NCBI RefSeq assembly: GCF_004343775.1 | Contig: NZ_PTXL01000005.1 | Location: 434,001-498,000, forward strand | Direction: 5' to 3' | Length of the DNA stretch: 64,000 bases | DNA from: Burkholderia sp. SRS-46 | GTDB taxonomy: Bacteria; Pseudomonadota; Gammaproteobacteria; Burkholderiales; Burkholderiaceae | In this document: positions 6,827-15,979 of the stretch, in pieces | Layout: each line of letters opens with the position of its first letter | Numbering within the stretch: the stretch's first letter is position 1 | Position numbers and translations under genes: made by a program | Notes under the pieces: generated by a model | Told to the model about the DNA's origin: nothing | Databases searched by the model: none | What the model saw: the letters and a program-made list of their open reading frames with translations, nothing else

Positions 6827-9800
6827 TTACTTCAACACGCCGTAGTTGACGCCAACGCGCGGAATCCCGGCGCCGCTCCCGCTTGCGCTGTTGCCAGCCA
6901 GCGTGCCGACGTTGAGGCCGGCGAGCGAGCCGTAGATCTGGTCATAGCCGTTCGTGACCACGATGCGGCTGCGCGTCGACGAGTCGTTGACGTAACCGAA
7001 GTTCGCGCCCACCAGCCCGCCCAGCTTCGCGTAGCGGCCGCCGGAGACGGTGCCGCTCGACGACGATGCGTTGATGGTCCCGCCGTTGTTGCCGACCAGC
7101 CCGCCGACCGTGCTGTTCGAACCGGCCTCGACATTGCCCGACGCGCGCGATTGCGAAATCGTCCCGCCCTTGTTGGCGCCCACCAGGCCGCCCGCCACGG
7201 AGAGATTGCCGGCCTTCACCTTGCCGCGCGCCCCCGATTGAAGGACAAACCCGGCGTTGTGGCCAATCAGGCCGCCCGCCTCGCTGGAGAGGCCGGCCAA
7301 TACGACGCCGGCCGCGCTCGACTGCTTGACGACGCCCGTATTGACGCCGACGAGGCCACCCGCCGCGCTTGCCACACCGGCGGTCACGCTGCCCTTCGCG
7401 TCGGACGAATCGATGGCGCCGGTATTCTCGCCCACCAGCCCGCCTGCCGAGCTCGCGGTGCCGGCGATCACGTTGACGGCCGCGCTGGACGCGACGATGC
7501 TGCCGGCATTCGTGCCCGCCAGGCCGCCGGCGACGCTTTCGTCATCGGCCGTGACCGTGCCTTTCGCCGACGATCCGTCGATGGCGCCTTCGTTGGCGCC
7601 GACGAGGCCGCCGATGGTGCCCTTGCCTGCCACCTTCACGTCGCCGCGCGCCGACGATGCGCGGATAGAGCCCGTGTCGAAGTTGCGCCCGACGAGGCCG
7701 CCCGCGACGCTGTCCGCCCCGGCGACGACGTTGCCGGTCGCGGTCGACGCGTCGATCAACGCCTCGTTGAAACCGACCAGGCCGCCTGCCCAGCTCGAAT
7801 CGCCCGCCGTCACGTCACCTTTCGCCGTCGACGCGTGAATGGCGCCGCCGTTCAAGCCGACGAGCCCACCTGCCTGGGCCTTCACGCCGGCCACGACCTT
7901 GCCGTTGGCCGTCGAATCGTCGATGTCGCCACGGTTCACGCCGACGAGCCCGCCGGCGATACCGGCGTCGCCGACGCTCACCGCGCCCGTCGCGCCCGTC
8001 GCGCGCGATGCGCTGACGGTGCCCTTGTTCGCGCCGACGAGGCCGCCTGCCACTGCGTTCTCGCGGGCCGTCACGGTTGCGGACGACGAGGAAGCGGTGA
8101 CGATGCCGGTGTGCGCGTTGACGCCGACGAGGCCGCCGACCATCGACTTTTCGCCGGTCGCGTCGACGCTGCCGGCGCTCGACGAATCCGCGATCCTGCC
8201 CGTGTTGACGCCGACGAGGCCGCCCGCGGCGCCGTCGAGCGCAGCGACGACCTGAACGTTGGCCTGGCTGTTGCTGATCGTGGCCGTGCGCGCATTCGGC
8301 TCCGGCACCGTGACGTTCTCGCCGGCCAGACCGCCGATCGCGAGCGTTTCACGATCGCCGTCGACGCGCCCGCTCACGCTGGCGCGATCGATCGTGCCGC
8401 CGAGGTTGGAGCCGACGAGGCCGCCGATGTGTGCGCGGCCGTTGGCGGTGACGACGACGTCCTTCGCGGCCACGTTCGAGATCGTGCCGGCGTTGTAACC
8501 GGCCAGCGTGCCGATCGAGAGCGGCGAGCCGTGCGACTGGGCCGTCCCGGTCGTCGTAATGCGCTGCAACCCGAGGTTGGCGATGGTGCCGGTGTTGACG
8601 CCGAACAGGCCGACGACGTTCTGGCCCGGGTTCGAGATGTTCAGGCGGCTGATCGTATTGCCGAGGCCGTCGAACACGCCGCCGAACGCGCGGTCGCCGC
8701 CGATGCTGCGGAAGTTGGCGTCGTTGCCGTCGATGGCATTGCCGAGCACGTAGCGGCCATTCAGGTTCGCGTCGACGTTGCGCAGGTCGTCGGCGCCGTG
8801 CAGCACCTGATAGTCTTCGCCGTTCGAGCGGTACGACGCGTTGTCGCCGGACAGCGTCACCACGGCCTTGTCGTTCGCGAACGTATGGCCGCTCTTCGAA
8901 TTCAGCTCGAGGTGCGCGTTGCGGCCGGTGAGCTTCACCGCGTCGTTCACGCGGATCTGGTTGGCGGCATTCACCAGCAGGCTCGCATTGGCGCCGGTGG
9001 CCGATACGGCCTGCTTCAGGTTCACGTTGCCGTTGTTCGCGGTCAGCGTCAGCGCGTTGTCGCTCGTCCACGCGACCGGGCCGCCGACGCTCAGGTCGCC
9101 CTTCGTGTTGGTCAGCGCGACGTTCGTCGTGCCCAGGCTGCGCGACAGCGTGTCCGCGCCGATCGATTGTTCGGCGACGCTCTTGCCGCCGTTGCCGACG
9201 TTGAGACTGGAGCCGCCGTTATTGATGTTGATACTGGGGCTGTCGGGGCCGAGGACGTCGATGTTGATGCCGGGGCCGCTGGTGTTGCCGCCAATGCCGG
9301 TGATATTGCCATTGATGCGCCGGGTCTTTACCGCCGTGTCCGCGCCGTTGACGCCCGCGTTGGCCGCCTCGATCGTCCACGTGCCGGCGGCGTTGCCCGC
9401 CCGCGTGTCGACCTGCACGTCGTTCGCGACATCCACGCGTTCGCCGCGCGTCGTCACCGAACCGACCGGTGCGCCGGCTTCCGCCGCGCTCGCGTCGAGC
9501 TTGCCGCCGACCTTCACGGTGCCGCCGTCCAGCGTGATCCTGCCGCCGCGTGCGCTCAGGCCGCGCGCCTCGATCGTGCCGGTGTTGTTGACCACCGCGT
9601 CGAGCAGGTTGCCGGCCGCGCGCGCGGTCATCAGCACCTCGCCGCCGTCGGCCTTCAGGAGGCCGCCGTTGGACGCCTGCGCGTCGACCGCGCCGCCGTC
9701 GACTTGCACGCTCAGCAGGCCGTTGCCGTCGAAGTTGACGTTGAACGCGTTGCCCGCGCCCATCGCGACGCGGCCGAGTTTGGCCTGGATCACGCCGTTG

Positions 9801-10408
9801 TTCGACACGCGCGCGCCGAGCAGCGCGACGCTGCCGCCGTCGGCAGCGGTGATCGTGCCGTTGTTGACGACCGACTGGGTGGAGTTGCCGGCGAAGCGGT
9901 AGTTGCCGGCGAGGAAGTCGGCGTCGGAGAGGTTTTGCGTGGAGGCGACGAGGCCGCCGACGTTGACCTGCGCGCCGGAGCCGAACAGCACGCCGTTGGG
10001 GTTGACGAGGAACACGCGGCCGTTGGCGCTGATCTGTCCGTCGATCTGGCTGCCGTTGTTGCCGACCACGCGGTTGAGGGCGATCGACTGGCTGGTCGGC
10101 TGATTGAACGACACGCGCTCGCCGCCGGCGACGCTGAAGTCCTGCCAGTGGGTGATGAGCTTGTCGGAGTGCTGGTTGATCGACATGGACTTGCCGTCAG
10201 GCGTACGCGCGATGTCGGCCTTGCCGGACATGACGGCTTCGCCGGTGGGCAGCGCGTGGGCGGGCAGCGCGGCGAGGCCGAGCAGCGAGAGGGCGGTGGC
10301 GGCGAGGCGCTTGCGGCCGCCGGACTTGCCGCAGCGGCGGGCGGTTTCCCCGACCGCCGTCCAGCTGCCCTGGGCGTGATTCCACACCAATGCATAGGTC
10401 TTGTTCAT
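6827..10408 (-). CDS. Two-partner secretion exoprotein (filamentous haemagglutinin type), copy 1
   Basis: The 1,193-residue product starts with the extended signal peptide of large TpsA and autotransporter proteins (M-N-K-T-Y-A-L-V-W-N) and a cleavage site near residue 52. The haemagglutination-activity/TPS domain spans roughly residues 55-170 and includes N-P-N-G at 136-139. After a central beta-helical part, about the last 550 residues are tandem GLUG units of 28 residues (A-G-G-L-V-G-x-N-x-G-x-I). TpsA proteins are exported by a cognate TpsB and act as adhesins. The transporter is encoded at 13850-15568, upstream in the direction of transcription. The first 600 residues are nearly identical to copy 2. 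There is no VENN motif, C-terminal toxin or immunity gene, so a contact-dependent inhibition role is unlikely. Confidence 0.88.
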   Translation of the reverse strand: MNKTYALVWNHAQGSWTAVGETARRCGKSGGRKRLAATALSLLGLAALPAHALPTGEAVMSGKADIARTPDGKSMSINQHSDKLITHWQDFSVAGGERVSFNQPTSQSIALNRVVGNNGSQIDGQISANGRVFLVNPNGVLFGSGAQVNVGGLVASTQNLSDADFLAGNYRFAGNSTQSVVNNGTITAADGGSVALLGARVSNNGVIQAKLGRVAMGAGNAFNVNFDGNGLLSVQVDGGAVDAQASNGGLLKADGGEVLMTARAAGNLLDAVVNNTGTIEARGLSARGGRITLDGGTVKVGGKLDASAAEAGAPVGSVTTRGERVDVANDVQVDTRAGNAAGTWTIEAANAGVNGADTAVKTRRINGNITGIGGNTSGPGINIDVLGPDSPSININNGGSSLNVGNGGKSVAEQSIGADTLSRSLGTTNVALTNTKGDLSVGGPVAWTSDNALTLTANNGNVNLKQAVSATGANASLLVNAANQIRVNDAVKLTGRNAHLELNSKSGHTFANDKAVVTLSGDNASYRSNGEDYQVLHGADDLRNVDANLNGRYVLGNAIDGNDANFRSIGGDRAFGGVFDGLGNTISRLNISNPGQNVVGLFGVNTGTIANLGLQRITTTGTAQSHGSPLSIGTLAGYNAGTISNVAAKDVVVTANGRAHIGGLVGSNLGGTIDRASVSGRVDGDRETLAIGGLAGENVTVPEPNARTATISNSQANVQVVAALDGAAGGLVGVNTGRIADSSSAGSVDATGEKSMVGGLVGVNAHTGIVTASSSSATVTARENAVAGGLVGANKGTVSASRATGATGAVSVGDAGIAGGLVGVNRGDIDDSTANGKVVAGVKAQAGGLVGLNGGAIHASTAKGDVTAGDSSWAGGLVGFNEALIDASTATGNVVAGADSVAGGLVGRNFDTGSIRASSARGDVKVAGKGTIGGLVGANEGAIDGSSAKGTVTADDESVAGGLAGTNAGSIVASSAAVNVIAGTASSAGGLVGENTGAIDSSDAKGSVTAGVASAAGGLVGVNTGVVKQSSAAGVVLAGLSSEAGGLIGHNAGFVLQSGARGKVKAGNLSVAGGLVGANKGGTISQSRASGNVEAGSNSTVGGLVGNNGGTINASSSSGTVSGGRYAKLGGLVGANFGYVNDSSTRSRIVVTNGYDQIYGSLAGLNVGTLAGNSASGSGAGIPRVGVNYGVLK
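8838..10408 (-). repeat. Long direct repeat, copy 1 (N-terminal half of exoprotein 1)
   Basis: This 1.57-kb stretch is nearly identical to 12181-13697. The only sizeable difference is a 54-base insertion around 9180-9270 that adds 18 residues rich in N-G-G and S. It is the product of a tandem gene duplication and a likely substrate for homologous recombination. Confidence 0.85.
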
Positions 10409-10455
10409 CGTTATAGGTTCCTCATGGTTGAGTAAAATTGATCACTCGAAGTGAT
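10406..10455 (-). promoter_or_regulatory. Leader of exoprotein 1: palindrome and four-codon minigene
   Basis: A 15-base palindrome (ATCACTCGAAGTGAT, 10441-10455) lies upstream of the start. Between it and the gene, the minus strand reads ATG AGG AAC CTA TAA, two bases before the true ATG. The AGGA inside this tiny frame is also the best Shine-Dalgarno sequence. The second exoprotein gene has the same arrangement. Confidence 0.4.
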
Positions 10456-10565
10456 TCGCATGCCTGAATACAACATGCTGACGGGGCGCAAACAGCCGCC
10501 CCTTCATGATGCGGACAGCGTGGCTGTCCGCTGATCGATGTCGTCGTTGCTGACCGACGTGGCGC

Positions 10566-13500
10566 TTATTTCACGGGGCCCATGGAAGTCTTGCCGTCGA
10601 TCGTGCCCAAATTGATACTGACGGTGTAGAAATTCGCGGCCGGGCCCGCCGTCGTACTGGAATTGATGGTTCCTTGATTCAGCCCCACCAGGCCGCCGAA
10701 CAAGGTCGGATGGGTGGCCCCGTAACTATCGAGATTTGCGCTGGACACCGACGAGAGGATCGTCCCGTGATTGATCGCGACCAGGCCGCCAACGTGCGAC
10801 CCCAGGCCGCCGACGGTGCCGGACGACGACGTATCGGCGATCAACGCGTCTTTCTCGTTGACGCCGACGAGGCCGCCGATGTTCGCGCGGGCCGCCGTGA
10901 CGTTGCCGGACGCGGATGCGTGACGGATGATCCCGCCGCCGCTGTTCGTGCCGACGAGCCCGCCCGCGTTCGCGCCTGGGCCGGCGGTGACGGCGCCGGT
11001 TGCCGACGCCTGGTCGATCGTGCCCGTGTTGAAACCGACGAGTCCGCCTGCATGTTTTGCTGCATTCGCCTGAACGTTGCCGGTTGCGGACGCCTGGTGG
11101 ATCGTGCCCGCGTTGAAGCCGACGAGCCCGCCTGCGTATCCTGCTGCGTTCGCCTGAACGTCGCCGGTTGCGGACGCCTGGTCGATCGTGCCCGTGTTGA
11201 AGCCGACGAGCCCGCCTGCATAATTCGATGCGCTGGCCAGCACGGCGCCGCTTGCCGACGCATTGGCGATCCGGCCGCGTTCGTTGCGGCCGACCAGGCC
11301 GCCGGCCGACTCGGCGTTCGTTGCGATCACCGTGCCGCCGGCCGACGCGGATTCGATCGAGCCGCCGATGTTGCGGCCCGCGAGGCCGCCGACGTGGCTG
11401 CCCTTGCCCGCGGAGACCGAGGCGGCAGACGACACGTTGCGGAGCGTGCCGCCGTCGTTTTCGCCGACGAGGCCGCCGACATTCATGTATTCGCCGGCCG
11501 TGATGCGACCGCTCGAGGACGCGTTCGCGATCGTTCCGTTGTTCCAGCCCACGAGGCCGCCCACGCTCTGCTTGTTCGGATAGAAGAAGCTGGCGCGTGA
11601 GATCGTGATGTCGGCGGCGGCGCGGCTGTTCGTGATCGTCGCGCCCGAGCCCATGTTTTCGCCGACGAGTCCGCCGATATAGAGCGTCTCCGGGCGGCCG
11701 GAAATTCGCCCGCCGAACCCGGCGCGGTCGATCGTGCCGCCGATGTTCCGGCCGACCAGGCCGCCGATCACGGCAATGCCGGTGCCGTTATGGGTGACCG
11801 TGATGTTCTTTGCATCGACGTTCCGGATCTGGCCGCCGAGGTTGTTGCCGACGAGGCTGCCGATGATCGGGTTGTAGTGCGCCGACGCGCTGCTCACGGC
11901 GAGCGAATCGAGCTTCAGGTTGCCGATCGATCCGGTGTTCGACGCGAACAGGCCGACCTGGAACTGGCCGGGATTGGCGATGTTCAGGCGGCTGATCGTA
12001 TTGCCGAGGCCGTCGAACACGCCACCGAACGCGGCATTGCCGCCGATGCTGCGGAAGTTGGCGTTGCCGCCGTCGATCGCATTGCCGAGCACGTAGCGCC
12101 CGTTCAGGTTCGTGTCGACGTTGCGCAGGCCGGCGAGCGTGTGCAGCACCTGATAGTCTTCGCCGTTCGAGCGGTACGACGCGTTGTCGCCCGACAGCGT
12201 CACCACGGCCTTGTCGTTCGCGAACGTATGGCCGCTCTTCGAATTCAGCTCGAGGTGCGCGTTGCGGCCGGTGAGCTTCACCGCGTCGTTCACGCGGATC
12301 TGGTTGGCGGCATTCACCAGCAGGCTCGCATTGGCGCCGGTGGCCGATACGGCCTGCTTCAGGTTCACGTTGCCGTTGTTCGCGGTCAGCGTCAGCGCGT
12401 TGTCGCTCGTCCACGCGACCGGGCCGCCGACGCTCAGGTCGCCCTTCGTGTTGGTCAGCGCGACGTTCGTCGTGCCCAGGCTGCGCGACAGCGTGTCCGC
12501 GCCGATCGATTGTCCGGCGGCGTTCGTGCCGCCGTTGCCGATGATGTCGATGTTGATGCCTGGGCCGCTGACGTTGCCGCCGATGCCGGTGATATTGCCG
12601 CTGATGCCCCGGGTCTTTACCACCGTGTCGGCGCCGTTCACGCCCGCGTTGGCCGCCTCGATCGTCCACGTGCCGGCGGCGTTGCCCGCCCGCGTGTCGA
12701 CTTGCACGTCGTTCGCGACTTCCACGCGTTCGCCGCGCGTCGCGACCGAACCGACCGGCGCGCCGGCCTCGGCCGCGCTCGCGTCGAGCTTGCCGCCGAC
12801 CTTCACCGTGCCGCCGTCCAGCGTGATCCTGCCGCCGCGCGCGCTCAGGCCGCGCGCCTCGATCGTGCCGGTGTTGTTGACCACCGCGTCGAGCAGGTTG
12901 CCGGCTGCGCGCGCGGTCATCAGTACCTCGCCGCCGTCGGCCTTCAGCAGGCCGCCGTTGGACGCCTGCGCGTCGACCGCGCCGCCGTCGACTTGCACGC
13001 TCAGCAGGCCGTTGCCGTCGAAGTTGACGTTGAACGCGTTGCCTGCGCCCATCGCGACGCGGCCGAGTTTGGCCTGGATCACGCCGTTGTTCGACACGCG
13101 CGCGCCGAGCAGCGCGACGCTGCCGCCGTCGGCGGCGGTGATCGTGCCGTTGTTGACGACGGCTTGCGTCGACGCACCGGCGAAGCGGTAGTTGCCGGCG
13201 AGGAAGTCGGCGTCGGTGAGGTTCTGCGTGGAGGCGACGAGGCCGCCGACGTTGACCTGCGCGCCGGAGCCGAACAGCACGCCGTTGGGGTTGACGAGGA
13301 ACACGCGGCCGTTGGCGCTGATCTGTCCGTCGATCTGGCTGCCGTTGTTGCCGACCACGCGGTTGAGGGCGATCGACTGGCTGGTCGGCTGATTGAACGA
13401 CACGCGCTCGCCGCCGGCGACGCTGAAGTCCTGCCAGTGGGTGATGAGCTTGTCGGAGTGCTGGTTGATCGACATGGACTTGCCGTCAGGCGTACGCGCG

Positions 13501-13697
13501 ATGTCGGCCTTGCCGGACATGACGGCTTCGCCGGTGGGCAGCGCGTGGGCGGGCAGCGCGGCGAGGCCGAGCAGCGAGAGGGCGGTGGCGGCGAGGCGCT
13601 TGCGGCCGCCGGACTTGCCGCAGCGGCGGGCGGTTTCCCCGACCGCCGTCCAGCTGCCCTGGGTGGGGTTCCACACCAATGCATAGGTCTTGTTCAT
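10566..13697 (-). CDS. Two-partner secretion exoprotein (filamentous haemagglutinin type), copy 2
   Basis: This 1,043-residue paralogue of the neighbouring exoprotein has the same extended signal peptide (M-N-K-T-Y-A-L-V-W-N-P-T), the same TPS domain with N-P-N-G near residue 137, and an almost identical central region. It diverges in the C-terminal GLUG array, where units are 28 residues long and three are close to identical at the DNA level. The reading frame is open far upstream, to 14441. The start at 13697 is chosen because the signal peptide begins there and the leader matches that of copy 1. It lies 152 bases downstream of the TpsB gene on the same strand, so TpsB and both exoproteins probably form one unit. 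One transporter would have to serve both. The role is probably adhesion or biofilm structure. Confidence 0.88.
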   Translation of the reverse strand: MNKTYALVWNPTQGSWTAVGETARRCGKSGGRKRLAATALSLLGLAALPAHALPTGEAVMSGKADIARTPDGKSMSINQHSDKLITHWQDFSVAGGERVSFNQPTSQSIALNRVVGNNGSQIDGQISANGRVFLVNPNGVLFGSGAQVNVGGLVASTQNLTDADFLAGNYRFAGASTQAVVNNGTITAADGGSVALLGARVSNNGVIQAKLGRVAMGAGNAFNVNFDGNGLLSVQVDGGAVDAQASNGGLLKADGGEVLMTARAAGNLLDAVVNNTGTIEARGLSARGGRITLDGGTVKVGGKLDASAAEAGAPVGSVATRGERVEVANDVQVDTRAGNAAGTWTIEAANAGVNGADTVVKTRGISGNITGIGGNVSGPGINIDIIGNGGTNAAGQSIGADTLSRSLGTTNVALTNTKGDLSVGGPVAWTSDNALTLTANNGNVNLKQAVSATGANASLLVNAANQIRVNDAVKLTGRNAHLELNSKSGHTFANDKAVVTLSGDNASYRSNGEDYQVLHTLAGLRNVDTNLNGRYVLGNAIDGGNANFRSIGGNAAFGGVFDGLGNTISRLNIANPGQFQVGLFASNTGSIGNLKLDSLAVSSASAHYNPIIGSLVGNNLGGQIRNVDAKNITVTHNGTGIAVIGGLVGRNIGGTIDRAGFGGRISGRPETLYIGGLVGENMGSGATITNSRAAADITISRASFFYPNKQSVGGLVGWNNGTIANASSSGRITAGEYMNVGGLVGENDGGTLRNVSSAASVSAGKGSHVGGLAGRNIGGSIESASAGGTVIATNAESAGGLVGRNERGRIANASASGAVLASASNYAGGLVGFNTGTIDQASATGDVQANAAGYAGGLVGFNAGTIHQASATGNVQANAAKHAGGLVGFNTGTIDQASATGAVTAGPGANAGGLVGTNSGGGIIRHASASGNVTAARANIGGLVGVNEKDALIADTSSSGTVGGLGSHVGGLVAINHGTILSSVSSANLDSYGATHPTLFGGLVGLNQGTINSSTTAGPAANFYTVSINLGTIDGKTSMGPVK
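10998..11226 (-). repeat. 84-base tandem repeat inside exoprotein 2
   Basis: The sequence GACGCCTGGT recurs at 11005, 11089 and 11173, giving an 84-base period, with most positions identical between units. Eighty-four bases encode exactly one 28-residue GLUG unit, so gain or loss of a unit keeps the frame and changes adhesin length. This is coding sequence, not an intergenic array. Confidence 0.75.
12181..13697 (-). repeat. Long direct repeat, copy 2 (N-terminal half of exoprotein 2)
   Basis: This is the partner of 8838-10408. The two copies lie in the same orientation about 3.3 kb apart. Recombination between them would delete about 3.3 kb and leave one hybrid exoprotein gene still in frame. 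Confidence 0.85.
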
Positions 13698-13742
13698 CGT
13701 TATCGTGTCCTCATGGTTGAGTCGATTCACTTCAGTGAAGTG
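13695..13742 (-). promoter_or_regulatory. Leader of exoprotein 2: palindrome and four-codon minigene
   Basis: A perfect 15-base palindrome (CACTTCAGTGAAGTG, 13728-13742) lies about 30 bases before the ATG. On the minus strand ATG AGG ACA CGA TAA ends two bases before the gene start, as in copy 1 but with different third and fourth codons. The element ACTCAACCATGAGGA is shared in the two leaders. Confidence 0.4.
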
Positions 13743-13849
13743 CTTTGCATGACTGATGAAGTCATGCACGCAGGACGCGAACAGCAGGGCTGTCCGCCCG
13801 GTTCGTCCGGCTCCGTCGATACCGGCCCCGGACATCCGCCATGGGCCGC

Positions 13850-15568
13850 TCAGAAATACTGCGCGGCCTGTATCCAGACGCTCGGCGAGCGCGTGACCGT
13901 CGCCCGTCCATCCGCATTGCCCAGCGGCCGCGCGGCGGTGACGCTGAACTGGCGGCTCGCGCCGTACCAGCTCACGCCGAGCCCCGCCGCCGACAATTGC
14001 AGCGTGTTGGCATCCCGGCCCCACGGCTGCTTGTTGATCTGCACGCGCCCGGTATCCACGAACGTACTGACCTGCCAGCCCGGCGCGGCGAGATAGCGCA
14101 GCTCCGCGGTGGCTTGCCAGCCCTGGTCGCCGCTGCCCGCGCCGAGCGCATACGCGCGCACGCCGTACGGGCCGCCGAGCGTGAACTTTTCCGAACCGTC
14201 GAGATTGCGCGACGCGAGTTGCGCGCTGAATTGCGTATAGAGCTGCAGGCGCGCGCCGAGCGCCTGCAGGCGCAGCGCGCTGAGATTCAGCTTGGTGAAG
14301 CTGCCGTGCGTCTTCGCGAGCGGGTTCGCGTCGAGCGGATCGTTGCCGCGCAAGCGGCCGATGCCGACGGTGACGGAGAAGCCGTTGCGGCCGCCGCCGA
14401 GCCAGCCGTCCTCGCTGTTGCCGCTGAGGCCGAACGACCACAGGCCGACGTTCTTGTCGTTACGGACCTCGAATTCGTCGTAGTCGTCGTGCAGGTTCTT
14501 GTTTTCATAGAGGACTTGCGCGCTGAGGCTGGCGCGGCGGCCACGCAGCAGCGGTTGCGTCACATACGCGCTCTGGACCGTCGCGCGGCCGTGATAGCCG
14601 AGCGACCTGAATTCCTGCCCGAGCCGGTAGGTCATCTCGGAGTAGGCGACGCCGATGCGGGTCGACGCGGGGCCGACCGGCACCTGGTAGCCCGCGCGGT
14701 AGTAGCGCTGGTCCGTATTGCTGGTCAGGCCGCGCAGCGTGAGCTGATCGCCGAGCCGCAGCGGCGAATTCACCGCGAGGCTGCCGGTCGCGCGATAGCG
14801 GCCCGTGAGCCGATCGCCGAAGTTGTCGAGTTCGAGCGCGCCGGTGGCGAGGGGGCCGCGTTCGGCATCGATCACGAGGTCGGTGGTGCCGGGTTCCGCG
14901 CCCTGGCGCAGCGTGCCCTTCGCATCGACGCCGGGCAGTTCGTCGAGCAGCATCAGGCTGCGTTCGAGATCCGCGCCGCGCACCACGCCGCCGGGCCGAA
15001 GTGCGCCGAGCGGCTGACGCAGCACGCCGTCGAGCACGCGCGAGCGGTTGTGCAGTTCGAGTTGTCCATACCGGCCTTCGACGACGGCGATGCGAACGAT
15101 GCCGTTTTCGATGTCCTGATGCGGCAGATAGGCGCGCGCGAGCACATAGCCGTGCCGGCGGTAATGGGCGGTGATCCGGCTGGCGGCTTCCCGCAACGCG
15201 TCGAAACCGAGATCGCGGCCGACGAGATCGGCGAGCAGCGCTTGCAGCTGCGCGGTGTCGTAGACGTGGTTGCCTTCAATGGCGAAAGCGTGGACCGGCA
15301 CGCGGGGGCCGGCGTCGGTGGCCGGACCGCTGGTGGTGTCCGGCTGCGGGAGTTCGATGTCGGGCCGCGTGGCGGCAGGCAGCGCGGGACGGACGGTTTC
15401 GATGTCACGCATCGATTGTCCGGCGCTGGGCACCTGTGCGTGGGCGACGCCGGGAAGCAACACGACGATCGCGATGCGGCGGGCGTGACGCGTGGTCGAC
15501 AGGAGGGCGCGAGCCGCCAGCCGATTCACGTGACGAGGCGCGCGCGCGTCGGGCGCCGACGCCGGCAT
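13850..15568 (-). CDS. Two-partner secretion outer-membrane transporter (TpsB, ShlB/FhaC family)
   Basis: The 572-residue product carries an N-terminal signal region ending near G-V-A-H-A-Q, then a proline-rich linker. A POTRA domain follows (about residues 95-170, F-A-I-E-G-N-H-V-Y through Y-L-P-H-Q-D-I-E-N-G), and then a beta-barrel that ends in A-Q-Y-F. A terminal phenylalanine is the usual signal for outer-membrane barrel assembly. TpsB proteins recognise the TPS domain of their exoprotein in the periplasm and move it across the outer membrane. The length fits the family, which is usually 550-590 residues. It is the first gene of the block and both exoprotein genes follow it on the same strand. 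The start at 15568 gives a long N-terminus before the hydrophobic signal stretch, so the true start may be further in. Confidence 0.85.
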   Translation of the reverse strand: MPASAPDARAPRHVNRLAARALLSTTRHARRIAIVVLLPGVAHAQVPSAGQSMRDIETVRPALPAATRPDIELPQPDTTSGPATDAGPRVPVHAFAIEGNHVYDTAQLQALLADLVGRDLGFDALREAASRITAHYRRHGYVLARAYLPHQDIENGIVRIAVVEGRYGQLELHNRSRVLDGVLRQPLGALRPGGVVRGADLERSLMLLDELPGVDAKGTLRQGAEPGTTDLVIDAERGPLATGALELDNFGDRLTGRYRATGSLAVNSPLRLGDQLTLRGLTSNTDQRYYRAGYQVPVGPASTRIGVAYSEMTYRLGQEFRSLGYHGRATVQSAYVTQPLLRGRRASLSAQVLYENKNLHDDYDEFEVRNDKNVGLWSFGLSGNSEDGWLGGGRNGFSVTVGIGRLRGNDPLDANPLAKTHGSFTKLNLSALRLQALGARLQLYTQFSAQLASRNLDGSEKFTLGGPYGVRAYALGAGSGDQGWQATAELRYLAAPGWQVSTFVDTGRVQINKQPWGRDANTLQLSAAGLGVSWYGASRQFSVTAARPLGNADGRATVTRSPSVWIQAAQYF

Positions 15569-15979
15569 GTGTGTGTGCGGTTCTGCCGCTTGGTCCGATT
15601 CCCGGACAGCCGACGACGCATCGATGCTGCGGATGAAGCGAATAACCCACCCCGATTTTTCTTGCCTCTGGACCGGCTCGTCGCTACAGAGCCGGTACTT
15701 TCGAATCTCGGGGGGATGTTACGAAACGCTTCCGCTCGTGAATATTGAACGAGTACGAGCGACGGCGCGCCATTCATTTGTTTTGTAGGATTTTCTCGAT
15801 TTTTTACTACTTCGGTAGGTTTTTTGCGTAAAGCGTTACGAGAATTTGACGTTCATGGTTCGAGCGATTGGCGCCCGCCCAATCCGTGCGACCGGCCGGT
15901 CGACGACGAACGCGTAGCGCGACGCATCCCGGTGGCGCGTGCGAGCGAGGACGGTACCTTGCCCGCATGTCGCGGCGGC
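15569..15979. other. Intergenic region upstream of tpsB
   Basis: No convincing coding frame lies here. The stretch holds the 5-prime region of the TpsB gene and the 3-prime end of the exopolysaccharide operon. Visible structures are a perfect 8-base stem (ACCGGCTC 15672-15679 with 15689-15696), a five-base stem CTCGT/ACGAG at 15735-15753, and a short plus-strand hairpin with a UUCG loop and T run at 15807-15825. I could not assign a promoter with confidence. Confidence 0.5.
15807..15825 (+). terminator. Short UUCG hairpin with T run
   Basis: CTAC-TTCG-GTAG (15807-15818) is a four-base stem with the very stable C(UUCG)G loop, and a T run follows at 15820-15825. It is oriented for the plus strand although no plus-strand gene lies upstream. 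It could end an RNA antisense to the tpsB leader. Confidence 0.35.

Noticed and set aside
6674-10435. Very long open frame on the plus strand opposite exoprotein 1, with a similar one opposite exoprotein 2
   Set aside because: It is antisense to a well-supported adhesin gene. Its protein is a monotonous mix of Ala, Arg, Val and Asp, as expected from the reverse of GC-rich repeat codons, and it has no domain.
10998-11226. CRISPR-like repeat array
   Set aside because: The repeats are 84 bases, contiguous without variable spacers, and lie in frame inside an adhesin gene as GLUG units.
6827-13697. Contact-dependent inhibition (CdiA-like) system
   Set aside because: The exoproteins are only about 1,000-1,200 residues, have no VENN motif or toxin tail, and no small immunity gene follows.
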